This document shows, in pieces, positions 22,501 to 37,100 of a stretch of DNA of 64,000 nucleotides. The notes under the pieces are model-generated. The model searched no databases, had not been told where the DNA came from, and saw nothing but the letters and a program-made list of their open reading frames with translations. How positions within the stretch are numbered: position 1 is the stretch's first letter; each line of letters opens with the position of its first letter. The stretch comes from Tretioscincus oriximinensis (Eukaryota > Chordata > Lepidosauria > Squamata > Gymnophthalmidae). Position numbers and translations under genes: made by a program. The stretch lies in assembly GCA_022410635.1 (NCBI GenBank), contig JAJVDF010000345.1:820725-884724 (forward strand). The letters are read 5' to 3'.

Positions 22501-25500
22501 ATATTCAAATATAGAAGAATAAGTTGATGTTTTGGGCTGTTTTTACTTACCTGATTAGCCTAGCTCCGCTTGAATGGGACAGGTTGGAATAGTTCTAACT
22601 GTTCTTCTACCCACAAACAATCTTCTGCACTTGAACATCTGTTCCAGTTCAGCCCTTCTGTTAGTTCCGTGTTCCTAGCCTCAGAATGCCTGGGGGACTT
22701 ATTTGGATGGCACCATTTTTGAATCAATTTAGCAGCTACTGGGCTCCCAGTACACCTGTAAAAACAATTCTACCAGTAAAGAAAATGGCAGACAGTGTGG
22801 TCTAGTAGAAAGTGGCCATAGGAAGCCTTGCATGAAAGGGACATAAGACTTCAAAGAGAGGCTGGGCAGCCTCTGGGATGGTTCTGTCTGGATTGGTTCA
22901 GTGAATTTTGCATTGAGCAGAGGGTCAAACCTCCGATGACCCTTTTACACGGCAGAAATGAGTGGGCATGTAAACCTAAAATTTAGGGAGTGTATCCAGT
23001 GAGTTTTCTAAGGGTTTAGGGGCAGTGTGGTTTTTGTAATTTTGAACCATGGTCCCTATGGTTGAGAGGAACGGAAGCATGGGTTTAGCATCGAGAATTG
23101 GCCCCGGTCAGGATATTGTGACATCTTGTCTCGGTGGAGCATTTTACCTTCACATTTACATACTTATTGTAAAACTTAACCTTTGCTGGGTCTCTTTTTC
23201 GGGGCCTGGAGAAGTTCACCGAAATCTCTACATAACCAGGCAGAGATAGCCCTCATTTTGATTTGTTACCCGGCATTATTATTATTTTTTATAGTCTCCA
23301 ATACATTTTTTCCAGCAGCCGTGTGGTGTCTTCTAGTTTGTTATTGTTTACATGTGGAACCCGGCCTATAAAGTTCCACAGGTTTGGCACAAGCTTAACT
23401 TGATTCTTTTTTTACCATTTTATTCATTATGGGAACACCTGAAGGGAGAAAAATAAATCGGTTGTGTAACTGGAGTCGGCAGGTGCAAGGCAAAGCTACC
23501 AAGGTTGCTGTGATGGATGTTTTCTGACAAGATCTAATCCATCCTAGAATTGCTTTTCAGCTGCCCTTCCGCCCTCTATGCCCCTTCACCTCCCCGAGTT
23601 CTGTGTACTTCAGTGTTCCCAGAATCGACCTTTGAGAGATCCCCTTCCGTTTTTTAATTCTTAAACTTTAAGTTAGTTGTGAATCCCAGCGAAAACAGGG
23701 CTGGGTGTTCTTGTTGCAGGTTGCAAGCCCTTCATTAAAATGACTCAGTAATTTGATAACTCATCCCTTAGTTGACGTGGTTGTTCTTAATTCAACCTGC
23801 CTTTTGGAAAGCGTTTGATCTCTCAGCACTGCCAGCATTACACAAGGTATTTGGAAACATTATGGGGTGTCAGCAAGTCCCAAGAAATTGCTCCACTTAA
23901 CGATGGTTTAAAACTTGCACAACGATTCATCTTTTTACCTAAACAGCTTTGCTATCTTGAACATAAGAACATAAGAAGAGCCATACTGGATCAGGCCACA
24001 GCCCATCGAGTCCAGCATTCTGTGTCACACTGAGGCCCACCAGATGCACCTGGGCAGTCTGAACAGAGGAAAGCAAAATATGCTGCTCCTGTTCGTGACT
24101 CCCTGCAAATGGTATTTCAAGAGTCCTGCCTGTTGCTCCATCCCGGAGGCAACATCCAGACATCCATCCTAGTATCCATTTATACCCTTAGTGTCCATAA
24201 ACCTGTCTAGTCCTGTCTTGGTTTGACTTAAGCTTCCGAATTCACTCCTGGAGGGGTCATTGATTTGTTTATTTCAGTGCCCTTGAATCAAACTTTTATT
24301 GAACCTTTTTTTAACAAAGGAAATCAATCTGCTGAGAAATATTTCCTTCCAGGATATTCCCTGAAACTCATCCCCTTATACAGGCAAACAGCCAATGGTC
24401 ATGCGCTGGATCTGTTTGAAAACTTAACTACACTTTAACTATAACCACTGGCAGCTTAGCACTTCTGCCCTTCTTTATTGGTAATGCTTGCTTGGTTTGG
24501 CTATGGGAGTGTGTGGCGACCCCTACCTGAGGGCCCTACTATTCAATGACCCTCACAGTCAGGGGTGCCACAATATCCCCCCTGTTGCCCAAGCCAGCAC
24601 CCACGACTGCTTGCAGCAACAGTACTATCCTCCGGCCTACACAAGGCCTCAAAGTTTACCTCAGGATGAGGGCTTTATTCACAGCCCCCACCCGTAGCGT
24701 GCTTAATTTTGTGGCTCCAGAAATAAAGAAAGAGAGAGATGTTTGAATTGAAACAAATAACAAGTTTATTATTTACAGAGAAGGAATAGAAGAAAGATTA
24801 GGATAATAAAGCTCCGGCTTTTATCAAGTAAGCCTGACTCAAGCACACACACACCAAGCAAGAGCAACATTAGTTTCCAGATCCTTCAAGAGACAGGCCC
24901 TGTCTCACTTTATTCTTTCCAGCCCCAAGTCAAGCCTCAGCTTTGACTCCTCCAGGCCACCATACACTTCCACCCCCTCCCTCTGAGGCAGATCAGAAGC
25001 GGACCCCTCTGTCCACTTGCTACACCACAAGTCNCCGACAGAAAGGCCTCCAGCCCTGGTCAACTTCCCTTTTATTTGCTGACCCGCCGGCTACTCGAGG
25101 CCCCATTGGCTGGCTCCTCCAGCCATGCCCCCTCCCAAACAGGGAACCAGGAAGCCACGCCCCTGCCCAGGCCTGCTCTTCCCCCCTCCCACTGGGATAT
25201 TTGGTAAGTAAATAAAAGAAACACAAACCTCAAATTGGAGGACGCCACAGAGTGCCCTAGAGGCAGCTCCTGCGCTGAAAGGACCCGTTTCTCCACGGTC
25301 TCTCATAGTGGAAAAAGGGTGATTCAGTCACGGAGCACCTCAGGGAGTCTCTCCCACGCAGATGTGCAACATACCTGGGGCGAGATCTCGGTGTGAAGTT
25401 GTGAGAGACCAGGCACCCAGCTGCCAATTGGGGAGCTGATGCGCGGGAGCCACAACAGCGCAATGGTGGTATCCAGATAGTTTCCATGGTGCTACTGCAC

Positions 25501-28500
25501 TCCTCGCGAGGGGGGCTCAGGCAGCACTGCAAAATATCAAGGTAGATACGAGTGGAAGTGCAAGTCCCTGAAGCCCGTTATAACCTGAAAGTGCACTGCT
25601 TCGGCACACGTGTAGAGAGGGGTCTAGCATGCAGACGACAGGTCCCTCTTCAAAAATGTATCCCCAGGTAAAGTCTACTGCAGGAACGGACTCAATTTAT
25701 AAAGGTCCGTCGCACACAATCTTCAGTCCTCAAGAACTTGACTAGAGGCCTGTCCTCACTGGGCCACATTCTGGGCTGTCTCAGAATAGGAACCTGCCAC
25801 CTACATGCTAGTGTAGACTATGGCAGGCCACGAATGCAGCTTGCTGTAGCCTACTCTGGCATGTGGATGGCCAAACTCTAAACTGAAATATAGCTCAGAA
25901 TAAGGCTCGGTGGGGACAGGACTGAAATTTGGAGAAAAAACTAAACAGTTCTGTTTCTTAAATTTAGACTATTATTTATTTATTCATTTGTTTACATTTC
26001 TATACCACCCTATGTCCAAAGGTCTCAGGGCATTAACAATAAAAACCCAAGTAAACATGTTAAAACAGCCACATCTAAAAGCAGCGAAGGGAGAGCAAAT
26101 TTTTTCAGCCAAAGGCCAGTTAAAGAGGTGTGTTCAGCTCCCGGAAGCCAGATATCGGGCAGGGAGCCTAAAAATCTGGCAGAGCCCTGGGCTTTTTTAT
26201 GACATCACTTCCTGGGTGCGATAGGAAGTGATGTCACTCTGGGTGCCATTGCCTGGATGTAAATACCGGAAGTGAATCAAATGATGTCACGTCTGGCAAA
26301 ATGGCTGCCCCGAGGATAGGGGGGGGGGAAACTATTTGCTTTCTTGGGTACCCCTGCACGAGATCTCGGATCTTGTGCAACAATACATGATCTTGCGGGC
26401 TGCATGGGATTCTCACGCAGTTCCCAACTCTGGGTGCATCTTCTAGTGTTTTTTGAATAGATTAATAGTGGCTTTTTCTGGTTTTCAGTTCAGTTCTGAA
26501 GGGCTAGTTGAGGATAGTTTAAAATCATATCCAGATTCTTGGAGAGGTCACACGAGTGGCCCAGGACAAATGCATCGAGCTGCACCTATTTCAGGGTCAG
26601 GTGGTAATTGGGGGTGGGAGTCCAGTGTCACTGTGAGCTTGATCATCAAATCCTTGTTTTTGTATGGTGTTTGTTCCAGGACTTTTACCAGGCTTCCGCA
26701 TGTGGCAGGGACAGAACAGAATCTGCACCTAGCCAGACAAATACAAGCCCAGTGGAAGGAATTTGGCTTGGATACAGCTGAACTGGTTCATTACGATGTC
26801 CTACTTTCTTACCCCAATCAAAGCGTCCCCAACTATGTTGCGATTACTGATGATGATGGGAATGAGGTAAAGAGAGCAGAATGTTCCTTTTGCTGCATGT
26901 GAGCGAAAAGAAAGAGGAGGCTTGTGTTCAGAACATTTCTAGGATCAAACTGTTTTTGATCCTCAGATGAATTTTGAAAGCCGATGGCTGTAGTATTTTT
27001 GGCAAAGAACGTTCAGGAAAGATCCTTTGGGGACTGAAAGTGCCATGATTCTCAATCTCAGAGACCAGGAAGGAATATCTGTCTCTAGGCTTTATCTGGA
27101 GCTGTTTAGAAGTTCCTGGTTCAAATATTGACAATAGGCGATAATGATAAGGCAGATATTAAAAAACAGAAGAATTATTTTTGAATGATAATATGATCAA
27201 TTTATTTCAAAGAAATAGCCATCTTAGAAAAAGAAGAATACGAATCTGGTTTTTATACCCCACTGTTCTCAAGGTTAATTTTCGCCTGAAGGCTTAATCT
27301 AATCTATCTTCCTCACCAGATTAGTGGTAGTACTCATGAATCTACTTGAAATGTAGATTGCAAATCTACATTTTTCCAAACAGCTGAGTTGTTTAGAGCT
27401 TAGTCCATCAGAGGGCTCTCCCCCTTTTCCATGGCCGAGACAAAGCTGTGAGAATGGACCTCTCAATTGAAAAATCATTTTTTAATCTCTGGACCCTCAT
27501 GCCTCTGTGTTAGTCTGGGTCCAGAAAATCTAGCAACCTTGTAGCACTTTGGAGACTTAACAAGAAATAGGGTTGGTGGCATGAGCTTTTGTAGAAAAGG
27601 CTAATTCTTCTGAAGCTGCATGTGGGAAATAAGACTTGTCTATGAAAGCTCCTTCCTTACGATTCTATCTCCTTGTGAACAGTCTTTGTTTTCAGTGCTC
27701 TTAACTTTTAAATCCTGAAAGATAAAAAAGTGTCGGCTTTGGCAAATGAATAACCGTTATTTGCACTGATCAGAAAGATTTTAATTAGACTGGAAAGGAA
27801 GACCTCATGACGGCTATCCCAGTCCGTCGTGGTCTCCACCATTTTGGAGGCAGGGTTTTTGCCCCCAGGCAGAAGATGATCGAAAGTGGTTTTATGTAGG
27901 GTATGCTGATGCACGATTCTGTAAAGTCTATGATCTTTTCTATTAGGTGCACCTGAGGGGGTGAGAATTTCTTTCACTTAAATGAGTCTTAATGTTGTGC
28001 AGTAAATCTGGATATCAAAATTATTTTATTTGTTCCATTCTGAGGTCAGGATGGTGCTTCTTCCAATATAGCAAGTTTGAATTTCTGGCGCTAAAATTGG
28101 AATCTGGTGATTCCTGCCTCTGAATTTTGTACAATATTTATATTTTTCTGGAATTTCACTTTATTTGATATCATTTTTGCTCTCCCCCTTCTTTGTTAGA
28201 TTTTCAACACATCCTTATCTGAGCCCTCTCCTCCAGGGTACGAAAATATTTCAGGGGTTCTGCCACCCTATAATGCTTTCTCAGCACAAGGCATGCCAAT
28301 GGTAAGGCATTACGTATATTGTGTCTTTGAGACTAGCATGAAAGTGTATGGATTATAGCTGTTGAAGACCGTTATTTGTATCTCTTTTTCTTAGCATTTG
28401 TTGTATTAGTTTGTACTGCAATCCTTGAGACAAACTTCAATCTGTGGTGGTGTAACAATGAGATGAAGCTTCTTTAGCCAGCCTGCAACCAGTCCCAGCC

Positions 28501-31500
28501 ATGGAAACAGGGTGGGAGACCCGCCTAAAGTTGAACCACTAATTCCTGTTTCTGCTCCTGCGTAGGCAGATTTGGTGTATGCAAATTACGGCCGTACCGA
28601 AGACTTTTTCAAACTAGGTCGTGAGATGGGAATCAACTGCACGGGGAAGATTGTCATTGCCCGATATGGAAAAATATTCAGAGGAAATAAAGTAAGTTGA
28701 TTATTGTTGGGTTTTGGTTTTGATACCTAACTAGCAGAGTATACAGTATATGTCTCATTTGGAGCCCTGAAGGATAGGCTGATACAGTACGGCATATATA
28801 CAGTACTACATATATAATCCACATAATTGCTTTCATTCCATCAGGAGCGCTTAAAGAATATATTGGACACTTACGAATACAGTTGAATGACCATCTCACA
28901 CATCAAGGGTCTTCTTTGCAGGAAGTTATCATAGCAACACACAAAGTGAACAAGCATCTGAGCGTTTCAGAGTAACTGAATAAGCTACGTATGATCAATA
29001 ATACAGATAAGCTTTAATAATCACAATTCAGTATTTTTCTGGGAAATACACTGCTTAACTCTGAAGGATAAATTTGGCTGTCTGGCAGTAAATGTGCCCA
29101 GACAGGTTTCAACTAGAAACCCAACAGATTATATATAGGTCTGTGTGTCTGTCTGTGTGTCTGTGTGTCTGTCTGTCTGTCTGTCTGTCTGTATTTATTT
29201 ATTTATTTATTTATTTATGTACATGTATTCCATTATATGTATTTATTCCATTATTCCTTCCTCCTTCAACTGCTATCTGTCTCATGTCTAAGAAACATAC
29301 CAAGAAATATTGGTTGTGTCTATACAACAGCAAGAAGTAATTGGATGAGACAAGAAAGTGGGTTTTTATTCACTCGTGGTTACAAGCTAACCACATATCA
29401 GCTTTTTCTTAAGGCATCTATGTCGCAACATGACGAGGGCTTTTGCATCAGACCGATTATCTGATGTAAGGTATGGGAGCAATGAGATATACTCAACCTG
29501 TGGTTTTTAACAGTCCTATGTCAAACAGACTTTGGAACCCCTGATATAAATTATCTGGGTGAATTCACTGAAGGGAAAAAAGAGTAGGGTGGGGAAACAT
29601 TCTCTCCCAGGTAAATAGCGTTAGTGTCATTGTTCTAGTTGATCTCGCATTGCACTTTGAGCAGAGCTAATAAAAAACTTGTTCCTAACATTGGTGTGGT
29701 TTTTAAAAGGCTTCAGTCTTACTTTCATCCTCAGAGATGAACTCAGAGCTCCACACATATGGTATCTAGAAGGCCTTGTGTGCAGCTGTGCAAGTCTCTT
29801 TAGCTTCCACAGTGGAATGAAACTGAACTCTTTTCTTCAGATCATAACCTGAACCCAAACTAGTTTGATCAATCAACCCTTATTGCCCAAGACAGACTGC
29901 TCTATTCATTTTGGCCTTTTTAAACTCCTATGAAAGAGAAGGGAAAGTATATTTTTCATCCAGAGGGTCATCGGCCTGTGGAATGTTCTTCCAGAAGAGG
30001 TGGGGGTAGCTAGCAGCCTGGTTAGCTTTGACGATTAGACAAGTTCATGGACACCAAGAGTATAAACATCTACTAGGATGGATGTCTTGATGCTGCCTCC
30101 GAGATGGAGCAACAGGTAGAATTCCTGAAATGCTTTTTGCTTGGCATCAAGAACAGTTGAAGATTTTGCCTTCTTATGCTCCAGACAGCCCAGGTGCAAT
30201 TGGTTGGCCTCTGTGTGAGACAGAAAACTGGACTAGATGGGCTTTAGCTCCATTCAGCAGGGCTCCTCTTATGTTATTATGATTGTACAGTACTTTTCTG
30301 CAAATATGCACCGTTTTGAAAACATCTTCTTAATGCTCTCTAGGTGAAAAATGCAATGTTAGCTGGAGCTAAAGGCATTATCCTGTACTCAGACCCTGCA
30401 GATTATTGTGCGCCAGGAATCCGACCTTATCCAGATGGATGGAATCTTCCTGGAGGGGGAGTTCAGCGTGGGAATGTCTTAAGCCTTAATGGGGCAGGAG
30501 ATCCTCTTACCCCAGGGTATCCAGCCAGAGGTAAGTTTCAGTTGTCCTGTACTGTGCAGGCGTGGGCTTGTTTATCAGATAGTAAGAGCCCAGCTGCCTT
30601 GTCTCCAGCCTTTGTTTTGCAGTAAATGGAGAATGGGAAGTTGGTGGGGGTGGGGATGGGGGTACAATGTGGCATTGAAGGGGTGCATTGGTGGTGCTGA
30701 TGGGACACTGGTGCTGAATCTCCCTTCCCATTCTTATCCCTTCCAGTGTGATTTTAAGGCCTTGATTGGGGCCTTGAATGCACCAGGAGCTGGATAACAT
30801 ACACACATGCACGTGCGCATGCGCACACCCCAGCATAGTGTGTCAGCTCTGACCCAGTGCATCATCTCTGGGTGCCAGCTTTGAGCTGGAGGATAGTCCA
30901 TGGGCTTCAGTCGGGAGTACCAGATTCTTTTGCCCTGGGACCCTGTTACGATGCTGGTGGTGGTTAGTGATTTTGGCACAGGTACAATTTGTTCACCTTA
31001 CAAGAAGTAGTTCTAGTCCAACCATTCCCACTTTGAACTACTTCCTAGGTTGAGACTGTTCTCTGCCCTTCAATAGTTATCCTACTCCTACAAATGTGAA
31101 ATTTAGCCACTTTGGTGTCATGGCTACAACGCTTGACCATCTGGGAGGTCTGCAAGTCTCCCAGTTTGATTTCACGCTCCATCTTGAAGCCAGCTTGGTG
31201 ACCTTGGGCCAGTCACAGTCTTTTAGAACTCTCTCAGACCTGCCTCCTTCACAAGGTGTCTATTGTGGAGAAAGCAAAGGAAGCTTTGTATATACAGTGC
31301 ATTAGCGAATATTGTTAAATAAACATTATTATTGCTTATAAATACCACCCTGCTTCTACCAAACTGGTTTTGGTTTCTCAGAGTATGCCTTCAGATATGA
31401 AGCCGAAGATGGAGTTGGGATCCCCCAAATTCCTGTCCATCCCATCGGTTATCATGATGCTGAAGTTCTGCTGCGGTACGTCTTCAGGGTCTTGTGTTTG

Positions 31501-34164
31501 CACATAGGAGCATGGCTGGCTGCTGCCATTATAAGTATATTTTTATTTCTTCTGGTTTTTGTTATCTGTTGTGATTTAATAATTAGAAAAGCTTATTTAA
31601 GATCCACATTCAAATCCGTTAGCTGTCGTGCCACCACAACTGGCAAGATAGTTGTCTGGATGTAGCCTCCGGGATGGAGCAACAGGCAGGACTCCTGAAA
31701 TACCATTTGCAGGGAGTCATGAACAGGAGCATATTTTGCTTTCCTCTGTTCGGACTGCCCAGGTGCATCTGGTGGGCCTCTGTGTGACACAGAATGCTGG
31801 ACTCGATGGGCTGTGGCCTGATCCAGTATGGCTCTTCTTATGTTCTTATGTTCTTATTCAGTTTGGTTTAATGGAAGTCTCCCAGTTCGATTCCACACTC
31901 CTCATTTATTTATTTATTTACATTCTTTATACCGCCTCCACCTGAAGGTCTCAGGGTGGTAAACAGTAAAAACACAAATAACGTGTTAAAAATAGTCACA
32001 TCTAGAAAACAGGGAATGGAAGGCAGTTTCTCAGCTGCGTGACCTTGAGTTAATCCCAATTCTTTAGAAATCTCCCAGCCCCACCTACTTCACAAGGTGT
32101 CTGTTATGGTGAAAACAACAAAAGCTATAGCCTATCCACACATCACTTATTTATTCCACTATGTTCCATAATAAAGCATGGATATTCTGGAATACACCAG
32201 TCCATATAATGCTTTATTGTGGAATATTGTGTAATTATTCCACTATAGTAGTGGAATAAAAGCATTGTATGAATGCAGCCTATAATTTGTTTAATGTGAT
32301 TTCCTTGCTACAGGTATATGGGAGGCCCGGCAGCTCCAGACGAGAACTGGAAGGGGAACTTGAATGTGTCGTATAACATTGGGCCTGGATTTGTGTCCCC
32401 CTATTCTTCCAGGTCAGTTGGATCGCTCCTACTGGATCCCTCATACTCAAGCTAAATCAGCTGTAGACTGTTGTCTTCACAAACTCAGAAATATTCTGCC
32501 AAGCTCTGACCTTATCTGAAACGTACTTCATTAAGGAAACCAATTGGAAAGCAGGCCAGGAGAGTTAGATCTTCAGTGGTTGCAAGAAAGGAGTTGCAAC
32601 AGTTGCAGCTTAACTTATAATGCTGAAATTTCTTTTTTCTTTTTTCTTTTACAGCCATTAAAGGCATCCTGTCTGGTAACCTTAAGGATCCTCTGCAGGA
32701 AGTGAGAGTTTTGCTTCCTCCTTCAACTTGGGATGCTCCTTAGAACATAAGAACATAAAAACATAAGGGGAGCCTTGCTGAATCGGGCCAGTGCCCATCT
32801 AGAATAGCATTCTGTGGTGGTAGCTTGCAGCCTAGATAGGTTTAGGACAGGATTGGACAAATTCATGGAAGCCAAGCATATAAATAGCTACTACCGCCTT
32901 GTCTGGAAAATAAAAACTGCCCTAAAAATAAGCCCTAGCGTGACTTTTGAGGATGCTCGAAATATAAGCCCTACTTTAAAAATAAAGCCTGGTTCATAAA
33001 AAAAGTCACTTTAATTCATGTCCAGGCATTTTTACAAAAAGAGGGGGAGGAATTGAAAATAGTGAGGGGAGAGGGAGGAGGCAAGAGAAGCAAGAAGAGA
33101 TCATACTAGGCAAGGGAGGGAGGGGAACAGAGGTAGAAGGGGGGAAGGACTGGGTGAGTGGAGACAGAGGAAGAGAGAAAAGAAGAAAAGAAAGAAGAAG
33201 GTGGAAGGAAGGAAAGAAACAAATAGTAAATATTTTGATCTTTTTCTTCAAGAATAAATGTTCATGGAAAAATTAAGACTCCCCTAAAATCAAACCCTAA
33301 CACATATTTTGCAGCAAAAATTATTTGAAGAAGACCCTGTCCTATTTTAGAAGAAACATGGTAGGTTAGATCTCTTGATGTAGTCTTTGGAGTGGAGCAA
33401 CAGGCAGTTTTCCTGAAATAACATTTGCAAGGAGTTGAGGTAAAGATAGAAGAAGAAGAATAAAAATTTTATACCCTGCTGTTTTCCAGAGTTAATTTTC
33501 GCCCAAAGGTTTACATTTTATTCTATCTTCCCATCAAGTTAGTGATGGTTCTCATTTATCTAATTGAAATGCAGATTTCAAATTTGCATCTCTTTTGAAT
33601 AGCAGGGAATGGCTAGAGCTGCAGGCTAGTGGAAGGTGCTCACCCCTCCCCACGTCCGACACAGGGCTTCGAAACCCCATCTCCCAAATGAGAGACCGAC
33701 TCCTTAGCGATTGAGCCATTGGTGCACCTTCAAGCTGCCCAAGTACAACTGGAGGACCACAGTGTAACATTGGACTAGAGGGGCTCTGGCCCCATTCAGC
33801 AGGACTCTTCTAAATTCTTATGTTCTTAAACAGGGCTACTTACCTTTATGTGTGACAGAGGACAATGATAAATTATAGAGTTAATGGAAAATTCAGTTAG
33901 TATTTAAAACAGGAAAGGGAGGCTATTTGGGGCCACCCTAGTTCACTGTTTTTATAAAAGATTCATATTAGCATGACTTGATGCAAGGAAAGGTTCCAAA
34001 TGAAGACTCTTTATTCTGATATCATGTCTTACGGGATTTGTTTTTCTTCCACTGAATATTTTCTTTTCTTTTCTTCAGTAAAATCAGAATGCACATTCAC
34101 ACCGTCAATAAAATTTCCCGAATATACAATGTCGTGGGGACCATCCAAGGTGCTGTGGAACCAG
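18441..34164 (+). CDS. NAALAD2: NAALAD2 exons 1-9: anchor, protease N-part and apical domain
   Basis: Exon borders read directly: 18441-18522, 21817-21919, 26680-26866, 28200-28301, 28566-28691, 30344-30530, 31382-31475, 32314-32412, 34079-34164. Exon 1 encodes the tail and membrane helix. Exon 2 starts GWYTKSE and carries the stalk. Exon 3 has the [10 protein letters not shown] motif common to the family. Exons 4-9 make the apical (PA-like) domain, with [12 protein letters not shown], the FRGNK arginine (Arg197), [18 protein letters not shown] (Asn244), [12 protein letters not shown] and IPVHPIGY. Codon phases at each junction are consistent. Several N-X-S/T sequons are present (for example NCT, NIS, NVS), as expected for an extracellular glycoprotein. 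Confidence 0.93.
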
Positions 34165-37100
34165 GTGATTTTTTGTTCTCTGTGCTTCAGTGTTTAATGA
34201 TTCCTGTCTTTTCTAAGAATGTCCTGACAGAATGAGATATGCATTGCTGTCTTCTAGTTAAAGAATATTTCTATGTGCGAAATTGCTGCTGTCTCCGTTT
34301 GAGACCATTGCAATTTTCACAATAAGATTCTGGCCTTTTTCACATTTACTTTCAGGTAATGGCTTCAAATAACCATTCCGACTCACCCTTTCAGGCAAAG
34401 GTTTTCTATTGACAGCAGTGTTGGTATAATTGAGGGGAAAACGTCCTTGCCCAAGCTGCCCTGAACCCTTTTTGGTCACATGACTTCTGGCCCTGCCCAT
34501 TAGTAAAATGGCATCCCAGAAACAGAACAGAATATGGCATCAATAGTTGGCGGGACACCAGAAGTCATGTGACCAAAAAGGGGTTTGGCCAGAAGCAAAG
34601 CCCAAGGGGAGGGAGAAACTTGTAAAATTGAATTTCTCCCCTGTAGAGAGGCCTGGGGCAGGGGGCTTGTATGTGTGTGGGATTCTTATGCAGTCTCCCA
34701 TCACTGAGGATTGGAAGTGTGTGGACTATATTCTTTAACCTTTCAGAATTTTACAAGCCTCACTGCACCCAGTCACTGCAATAGGATGAAAAATGGTCAT
34801 GTGACATGTAGAATACAGAAACGCTTGAATACAGAATTTGTTTTCTCTGCAGAAATGGTTCCTCTACATAGGAATGATTGTGGATTATTTGAAAACAACT
34901 CCACGCAAGGGATGTTAAAAGTTTAAGAATGCTTTTGGAATAGTTTTTTCACTTACATTTTTATTTGTTTTCAGAAAAGAAACTGAATTAGCCCATTGTA
35001 TTAGGGTAATGCAACGGGCTACAGTCCCTCCTTCTCTTGCTTCCATCCATACCTCCACTCAGTCCCTCTCTCCCTTCTTTGCTCCCTCTCTTACCCCTTT
35101 CACTTTCTGCTTCTTTGTTTTGTTCCTTCTTTCTTTCAGTTTTCCTTTCCTTCCTTCTTCTTTTCTTTTCTTCCATTCCCTCCCAATACTGGTCCCAGTA
35201 CTGAACCCTGGGGTATTCCACTTCTCACATCTTTCCATCCAGAGAACTGTCCATTTATTACTTCCATCTGTTTTCTGTCTTTTAACTAGTTTGGTCTCTG
35301 GAGACGCCAAGGTTCCGAGCCCTGTCATTGGTCTCTGGAGGCTTCCTGTTTAGAATACAAGCCAGTTGGTTGAAGTAGAGGCAACTTTGACCAATGGGGG
35401 AAGCGGATTCAAGGGTACTTACTCAGTCTTATTGATATAGATGATTACGACCATTTTTCCTTTCCTGCACTGACTTCCTCTCCTTCCGCTCCATCTCCTT
35501 TATAAATTTGGTCCCCATATATCCTTTTATATCTCTTCTTATGTTATTCTGTTGATCCCTCCACATCAATGGTTCTTAAACCTTCAAAGCCTCGGATTAG
35601 AAATCCACCTTCCATTTCTTGTAAAAAAAATATAAAAACGATTTGGGGAATAGTGAACGCGAGCAATGCGAATAATCTGTTCTTTAAAAAAAAATTAAAT
35701 TTTGAATTTGAAATAGATAACAAATAACAATAACATAAAAACAAGAACAATGCAACCAAAATATAACGAAATACATACAAACCCGTCCTACCCATCCCCG
35801 GAGAAAACAGTGGAATAAGAAGGATATGCGAATAATCTGTTCTTGATACTACTTCGTCTATTCCCTAAGTGCAAAAAGGTCACAATGGAAACAAAAGCTT
35901 GTTAATACAAGGTAAGATTTTTTTTTCTTTACATTTTTTTTCTTTTATCACTCCTTTTCTGCAGATCGATATGTTATCTTTGGAGGCCACAGAGACTCCT
36001 GGGTGTTTGGTGGCATAGATCCAACCACAGGAGTGGCTGTTTTGCAAGAAGTTGCTTGGAGTTTTGGACAGATGTTGATGAAAGGTAAGAAGCTATACAA
36101 GCAAAGAATCAAGGGAACGAATGCTGTCACCAGGCCTTTTCCACATGACTTTCTAGGGGCTTCCCAGGAGCTGCAGCCAGGTGATCTGATTGATTGAAGT
36201 GTATAAAATCATGCATGGGATGGATAAGATTAACAGAGAAATATTTTCTATTGCGCAACACTGGGACCAGGGGGCCCTCCTTGAAACTGATGGGCAGAAG
36301 GTTGAGACCAGACAAAAGGAAGTATTTTTTCACCCAGAGGGTCACTGGTATGAGGAATTTGCTTCCAGAAATGGTGGTGGCAGCTAGCAGCCTGGGTAGC
36401 TTTAGGACAGGATTAGACAAGTTCACAGTAGCCAAGGGTATAAACAACTACTAGGATGGATCTCTTGATCCTGCCTCCATGATGGAGCAACAGTCAGGAT
36501 TCATGAAGTACTTCCAGGATTTTCAGGAGATTGAGAACAGCAACGGTGTAGCTACCATGGAGCAGGTGAGGCATTGCCCCAGGGGCCCCAGCGTTAGTGC
36601 GCTCTCAATTTGTGGAAATAAAATTTAAATTTTTAAATACAATTTCCTGTACATGCGCAGTTGCGTCACGCACCGGTTATGTACTGCATATGTGCATGCA
36701 ACTGTCAGACGTCACTACACATGCCCACCCACCATTTCTTTAGGGCTTTGCCACCAGACTTGCTGCCTGCTGCCATAGCAGCCCTCTGCCTGGCCATGCG
36801 CTGCCTCTTGATTGTCCGGTCTATGCATGGTGACACTTAGTTTCAGTTCAGCTGCTGGGCTGCTGCCGCACGAGGGAGGCTGTGGCAGAGCACTCGAAGC
36901 TCGCCTCACCCCAATGCCACACAGCCACCATGTTGCCTGCCTGTGTCCACATCTGCCATAGAAAGCTGAGCTAAGCACAGGAATCTCATGCTCAGCCAGG
37001 AGGGAGCCTGAGTGGCCCAGCAATTGCACCTGGGCAGTCTCAAGCCAAAGAAGGCAAAACCTTCTGTTGAAAGGGTATCGTAGTAGATACTAAAAATGTA

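Noticed and set aside
33006..33251. Ser/Leu/Pro-rich minus-strand frame
   Set aside because: Derives from a purine-rich low-complexity tract; the same applies to frames at 35009-35353.
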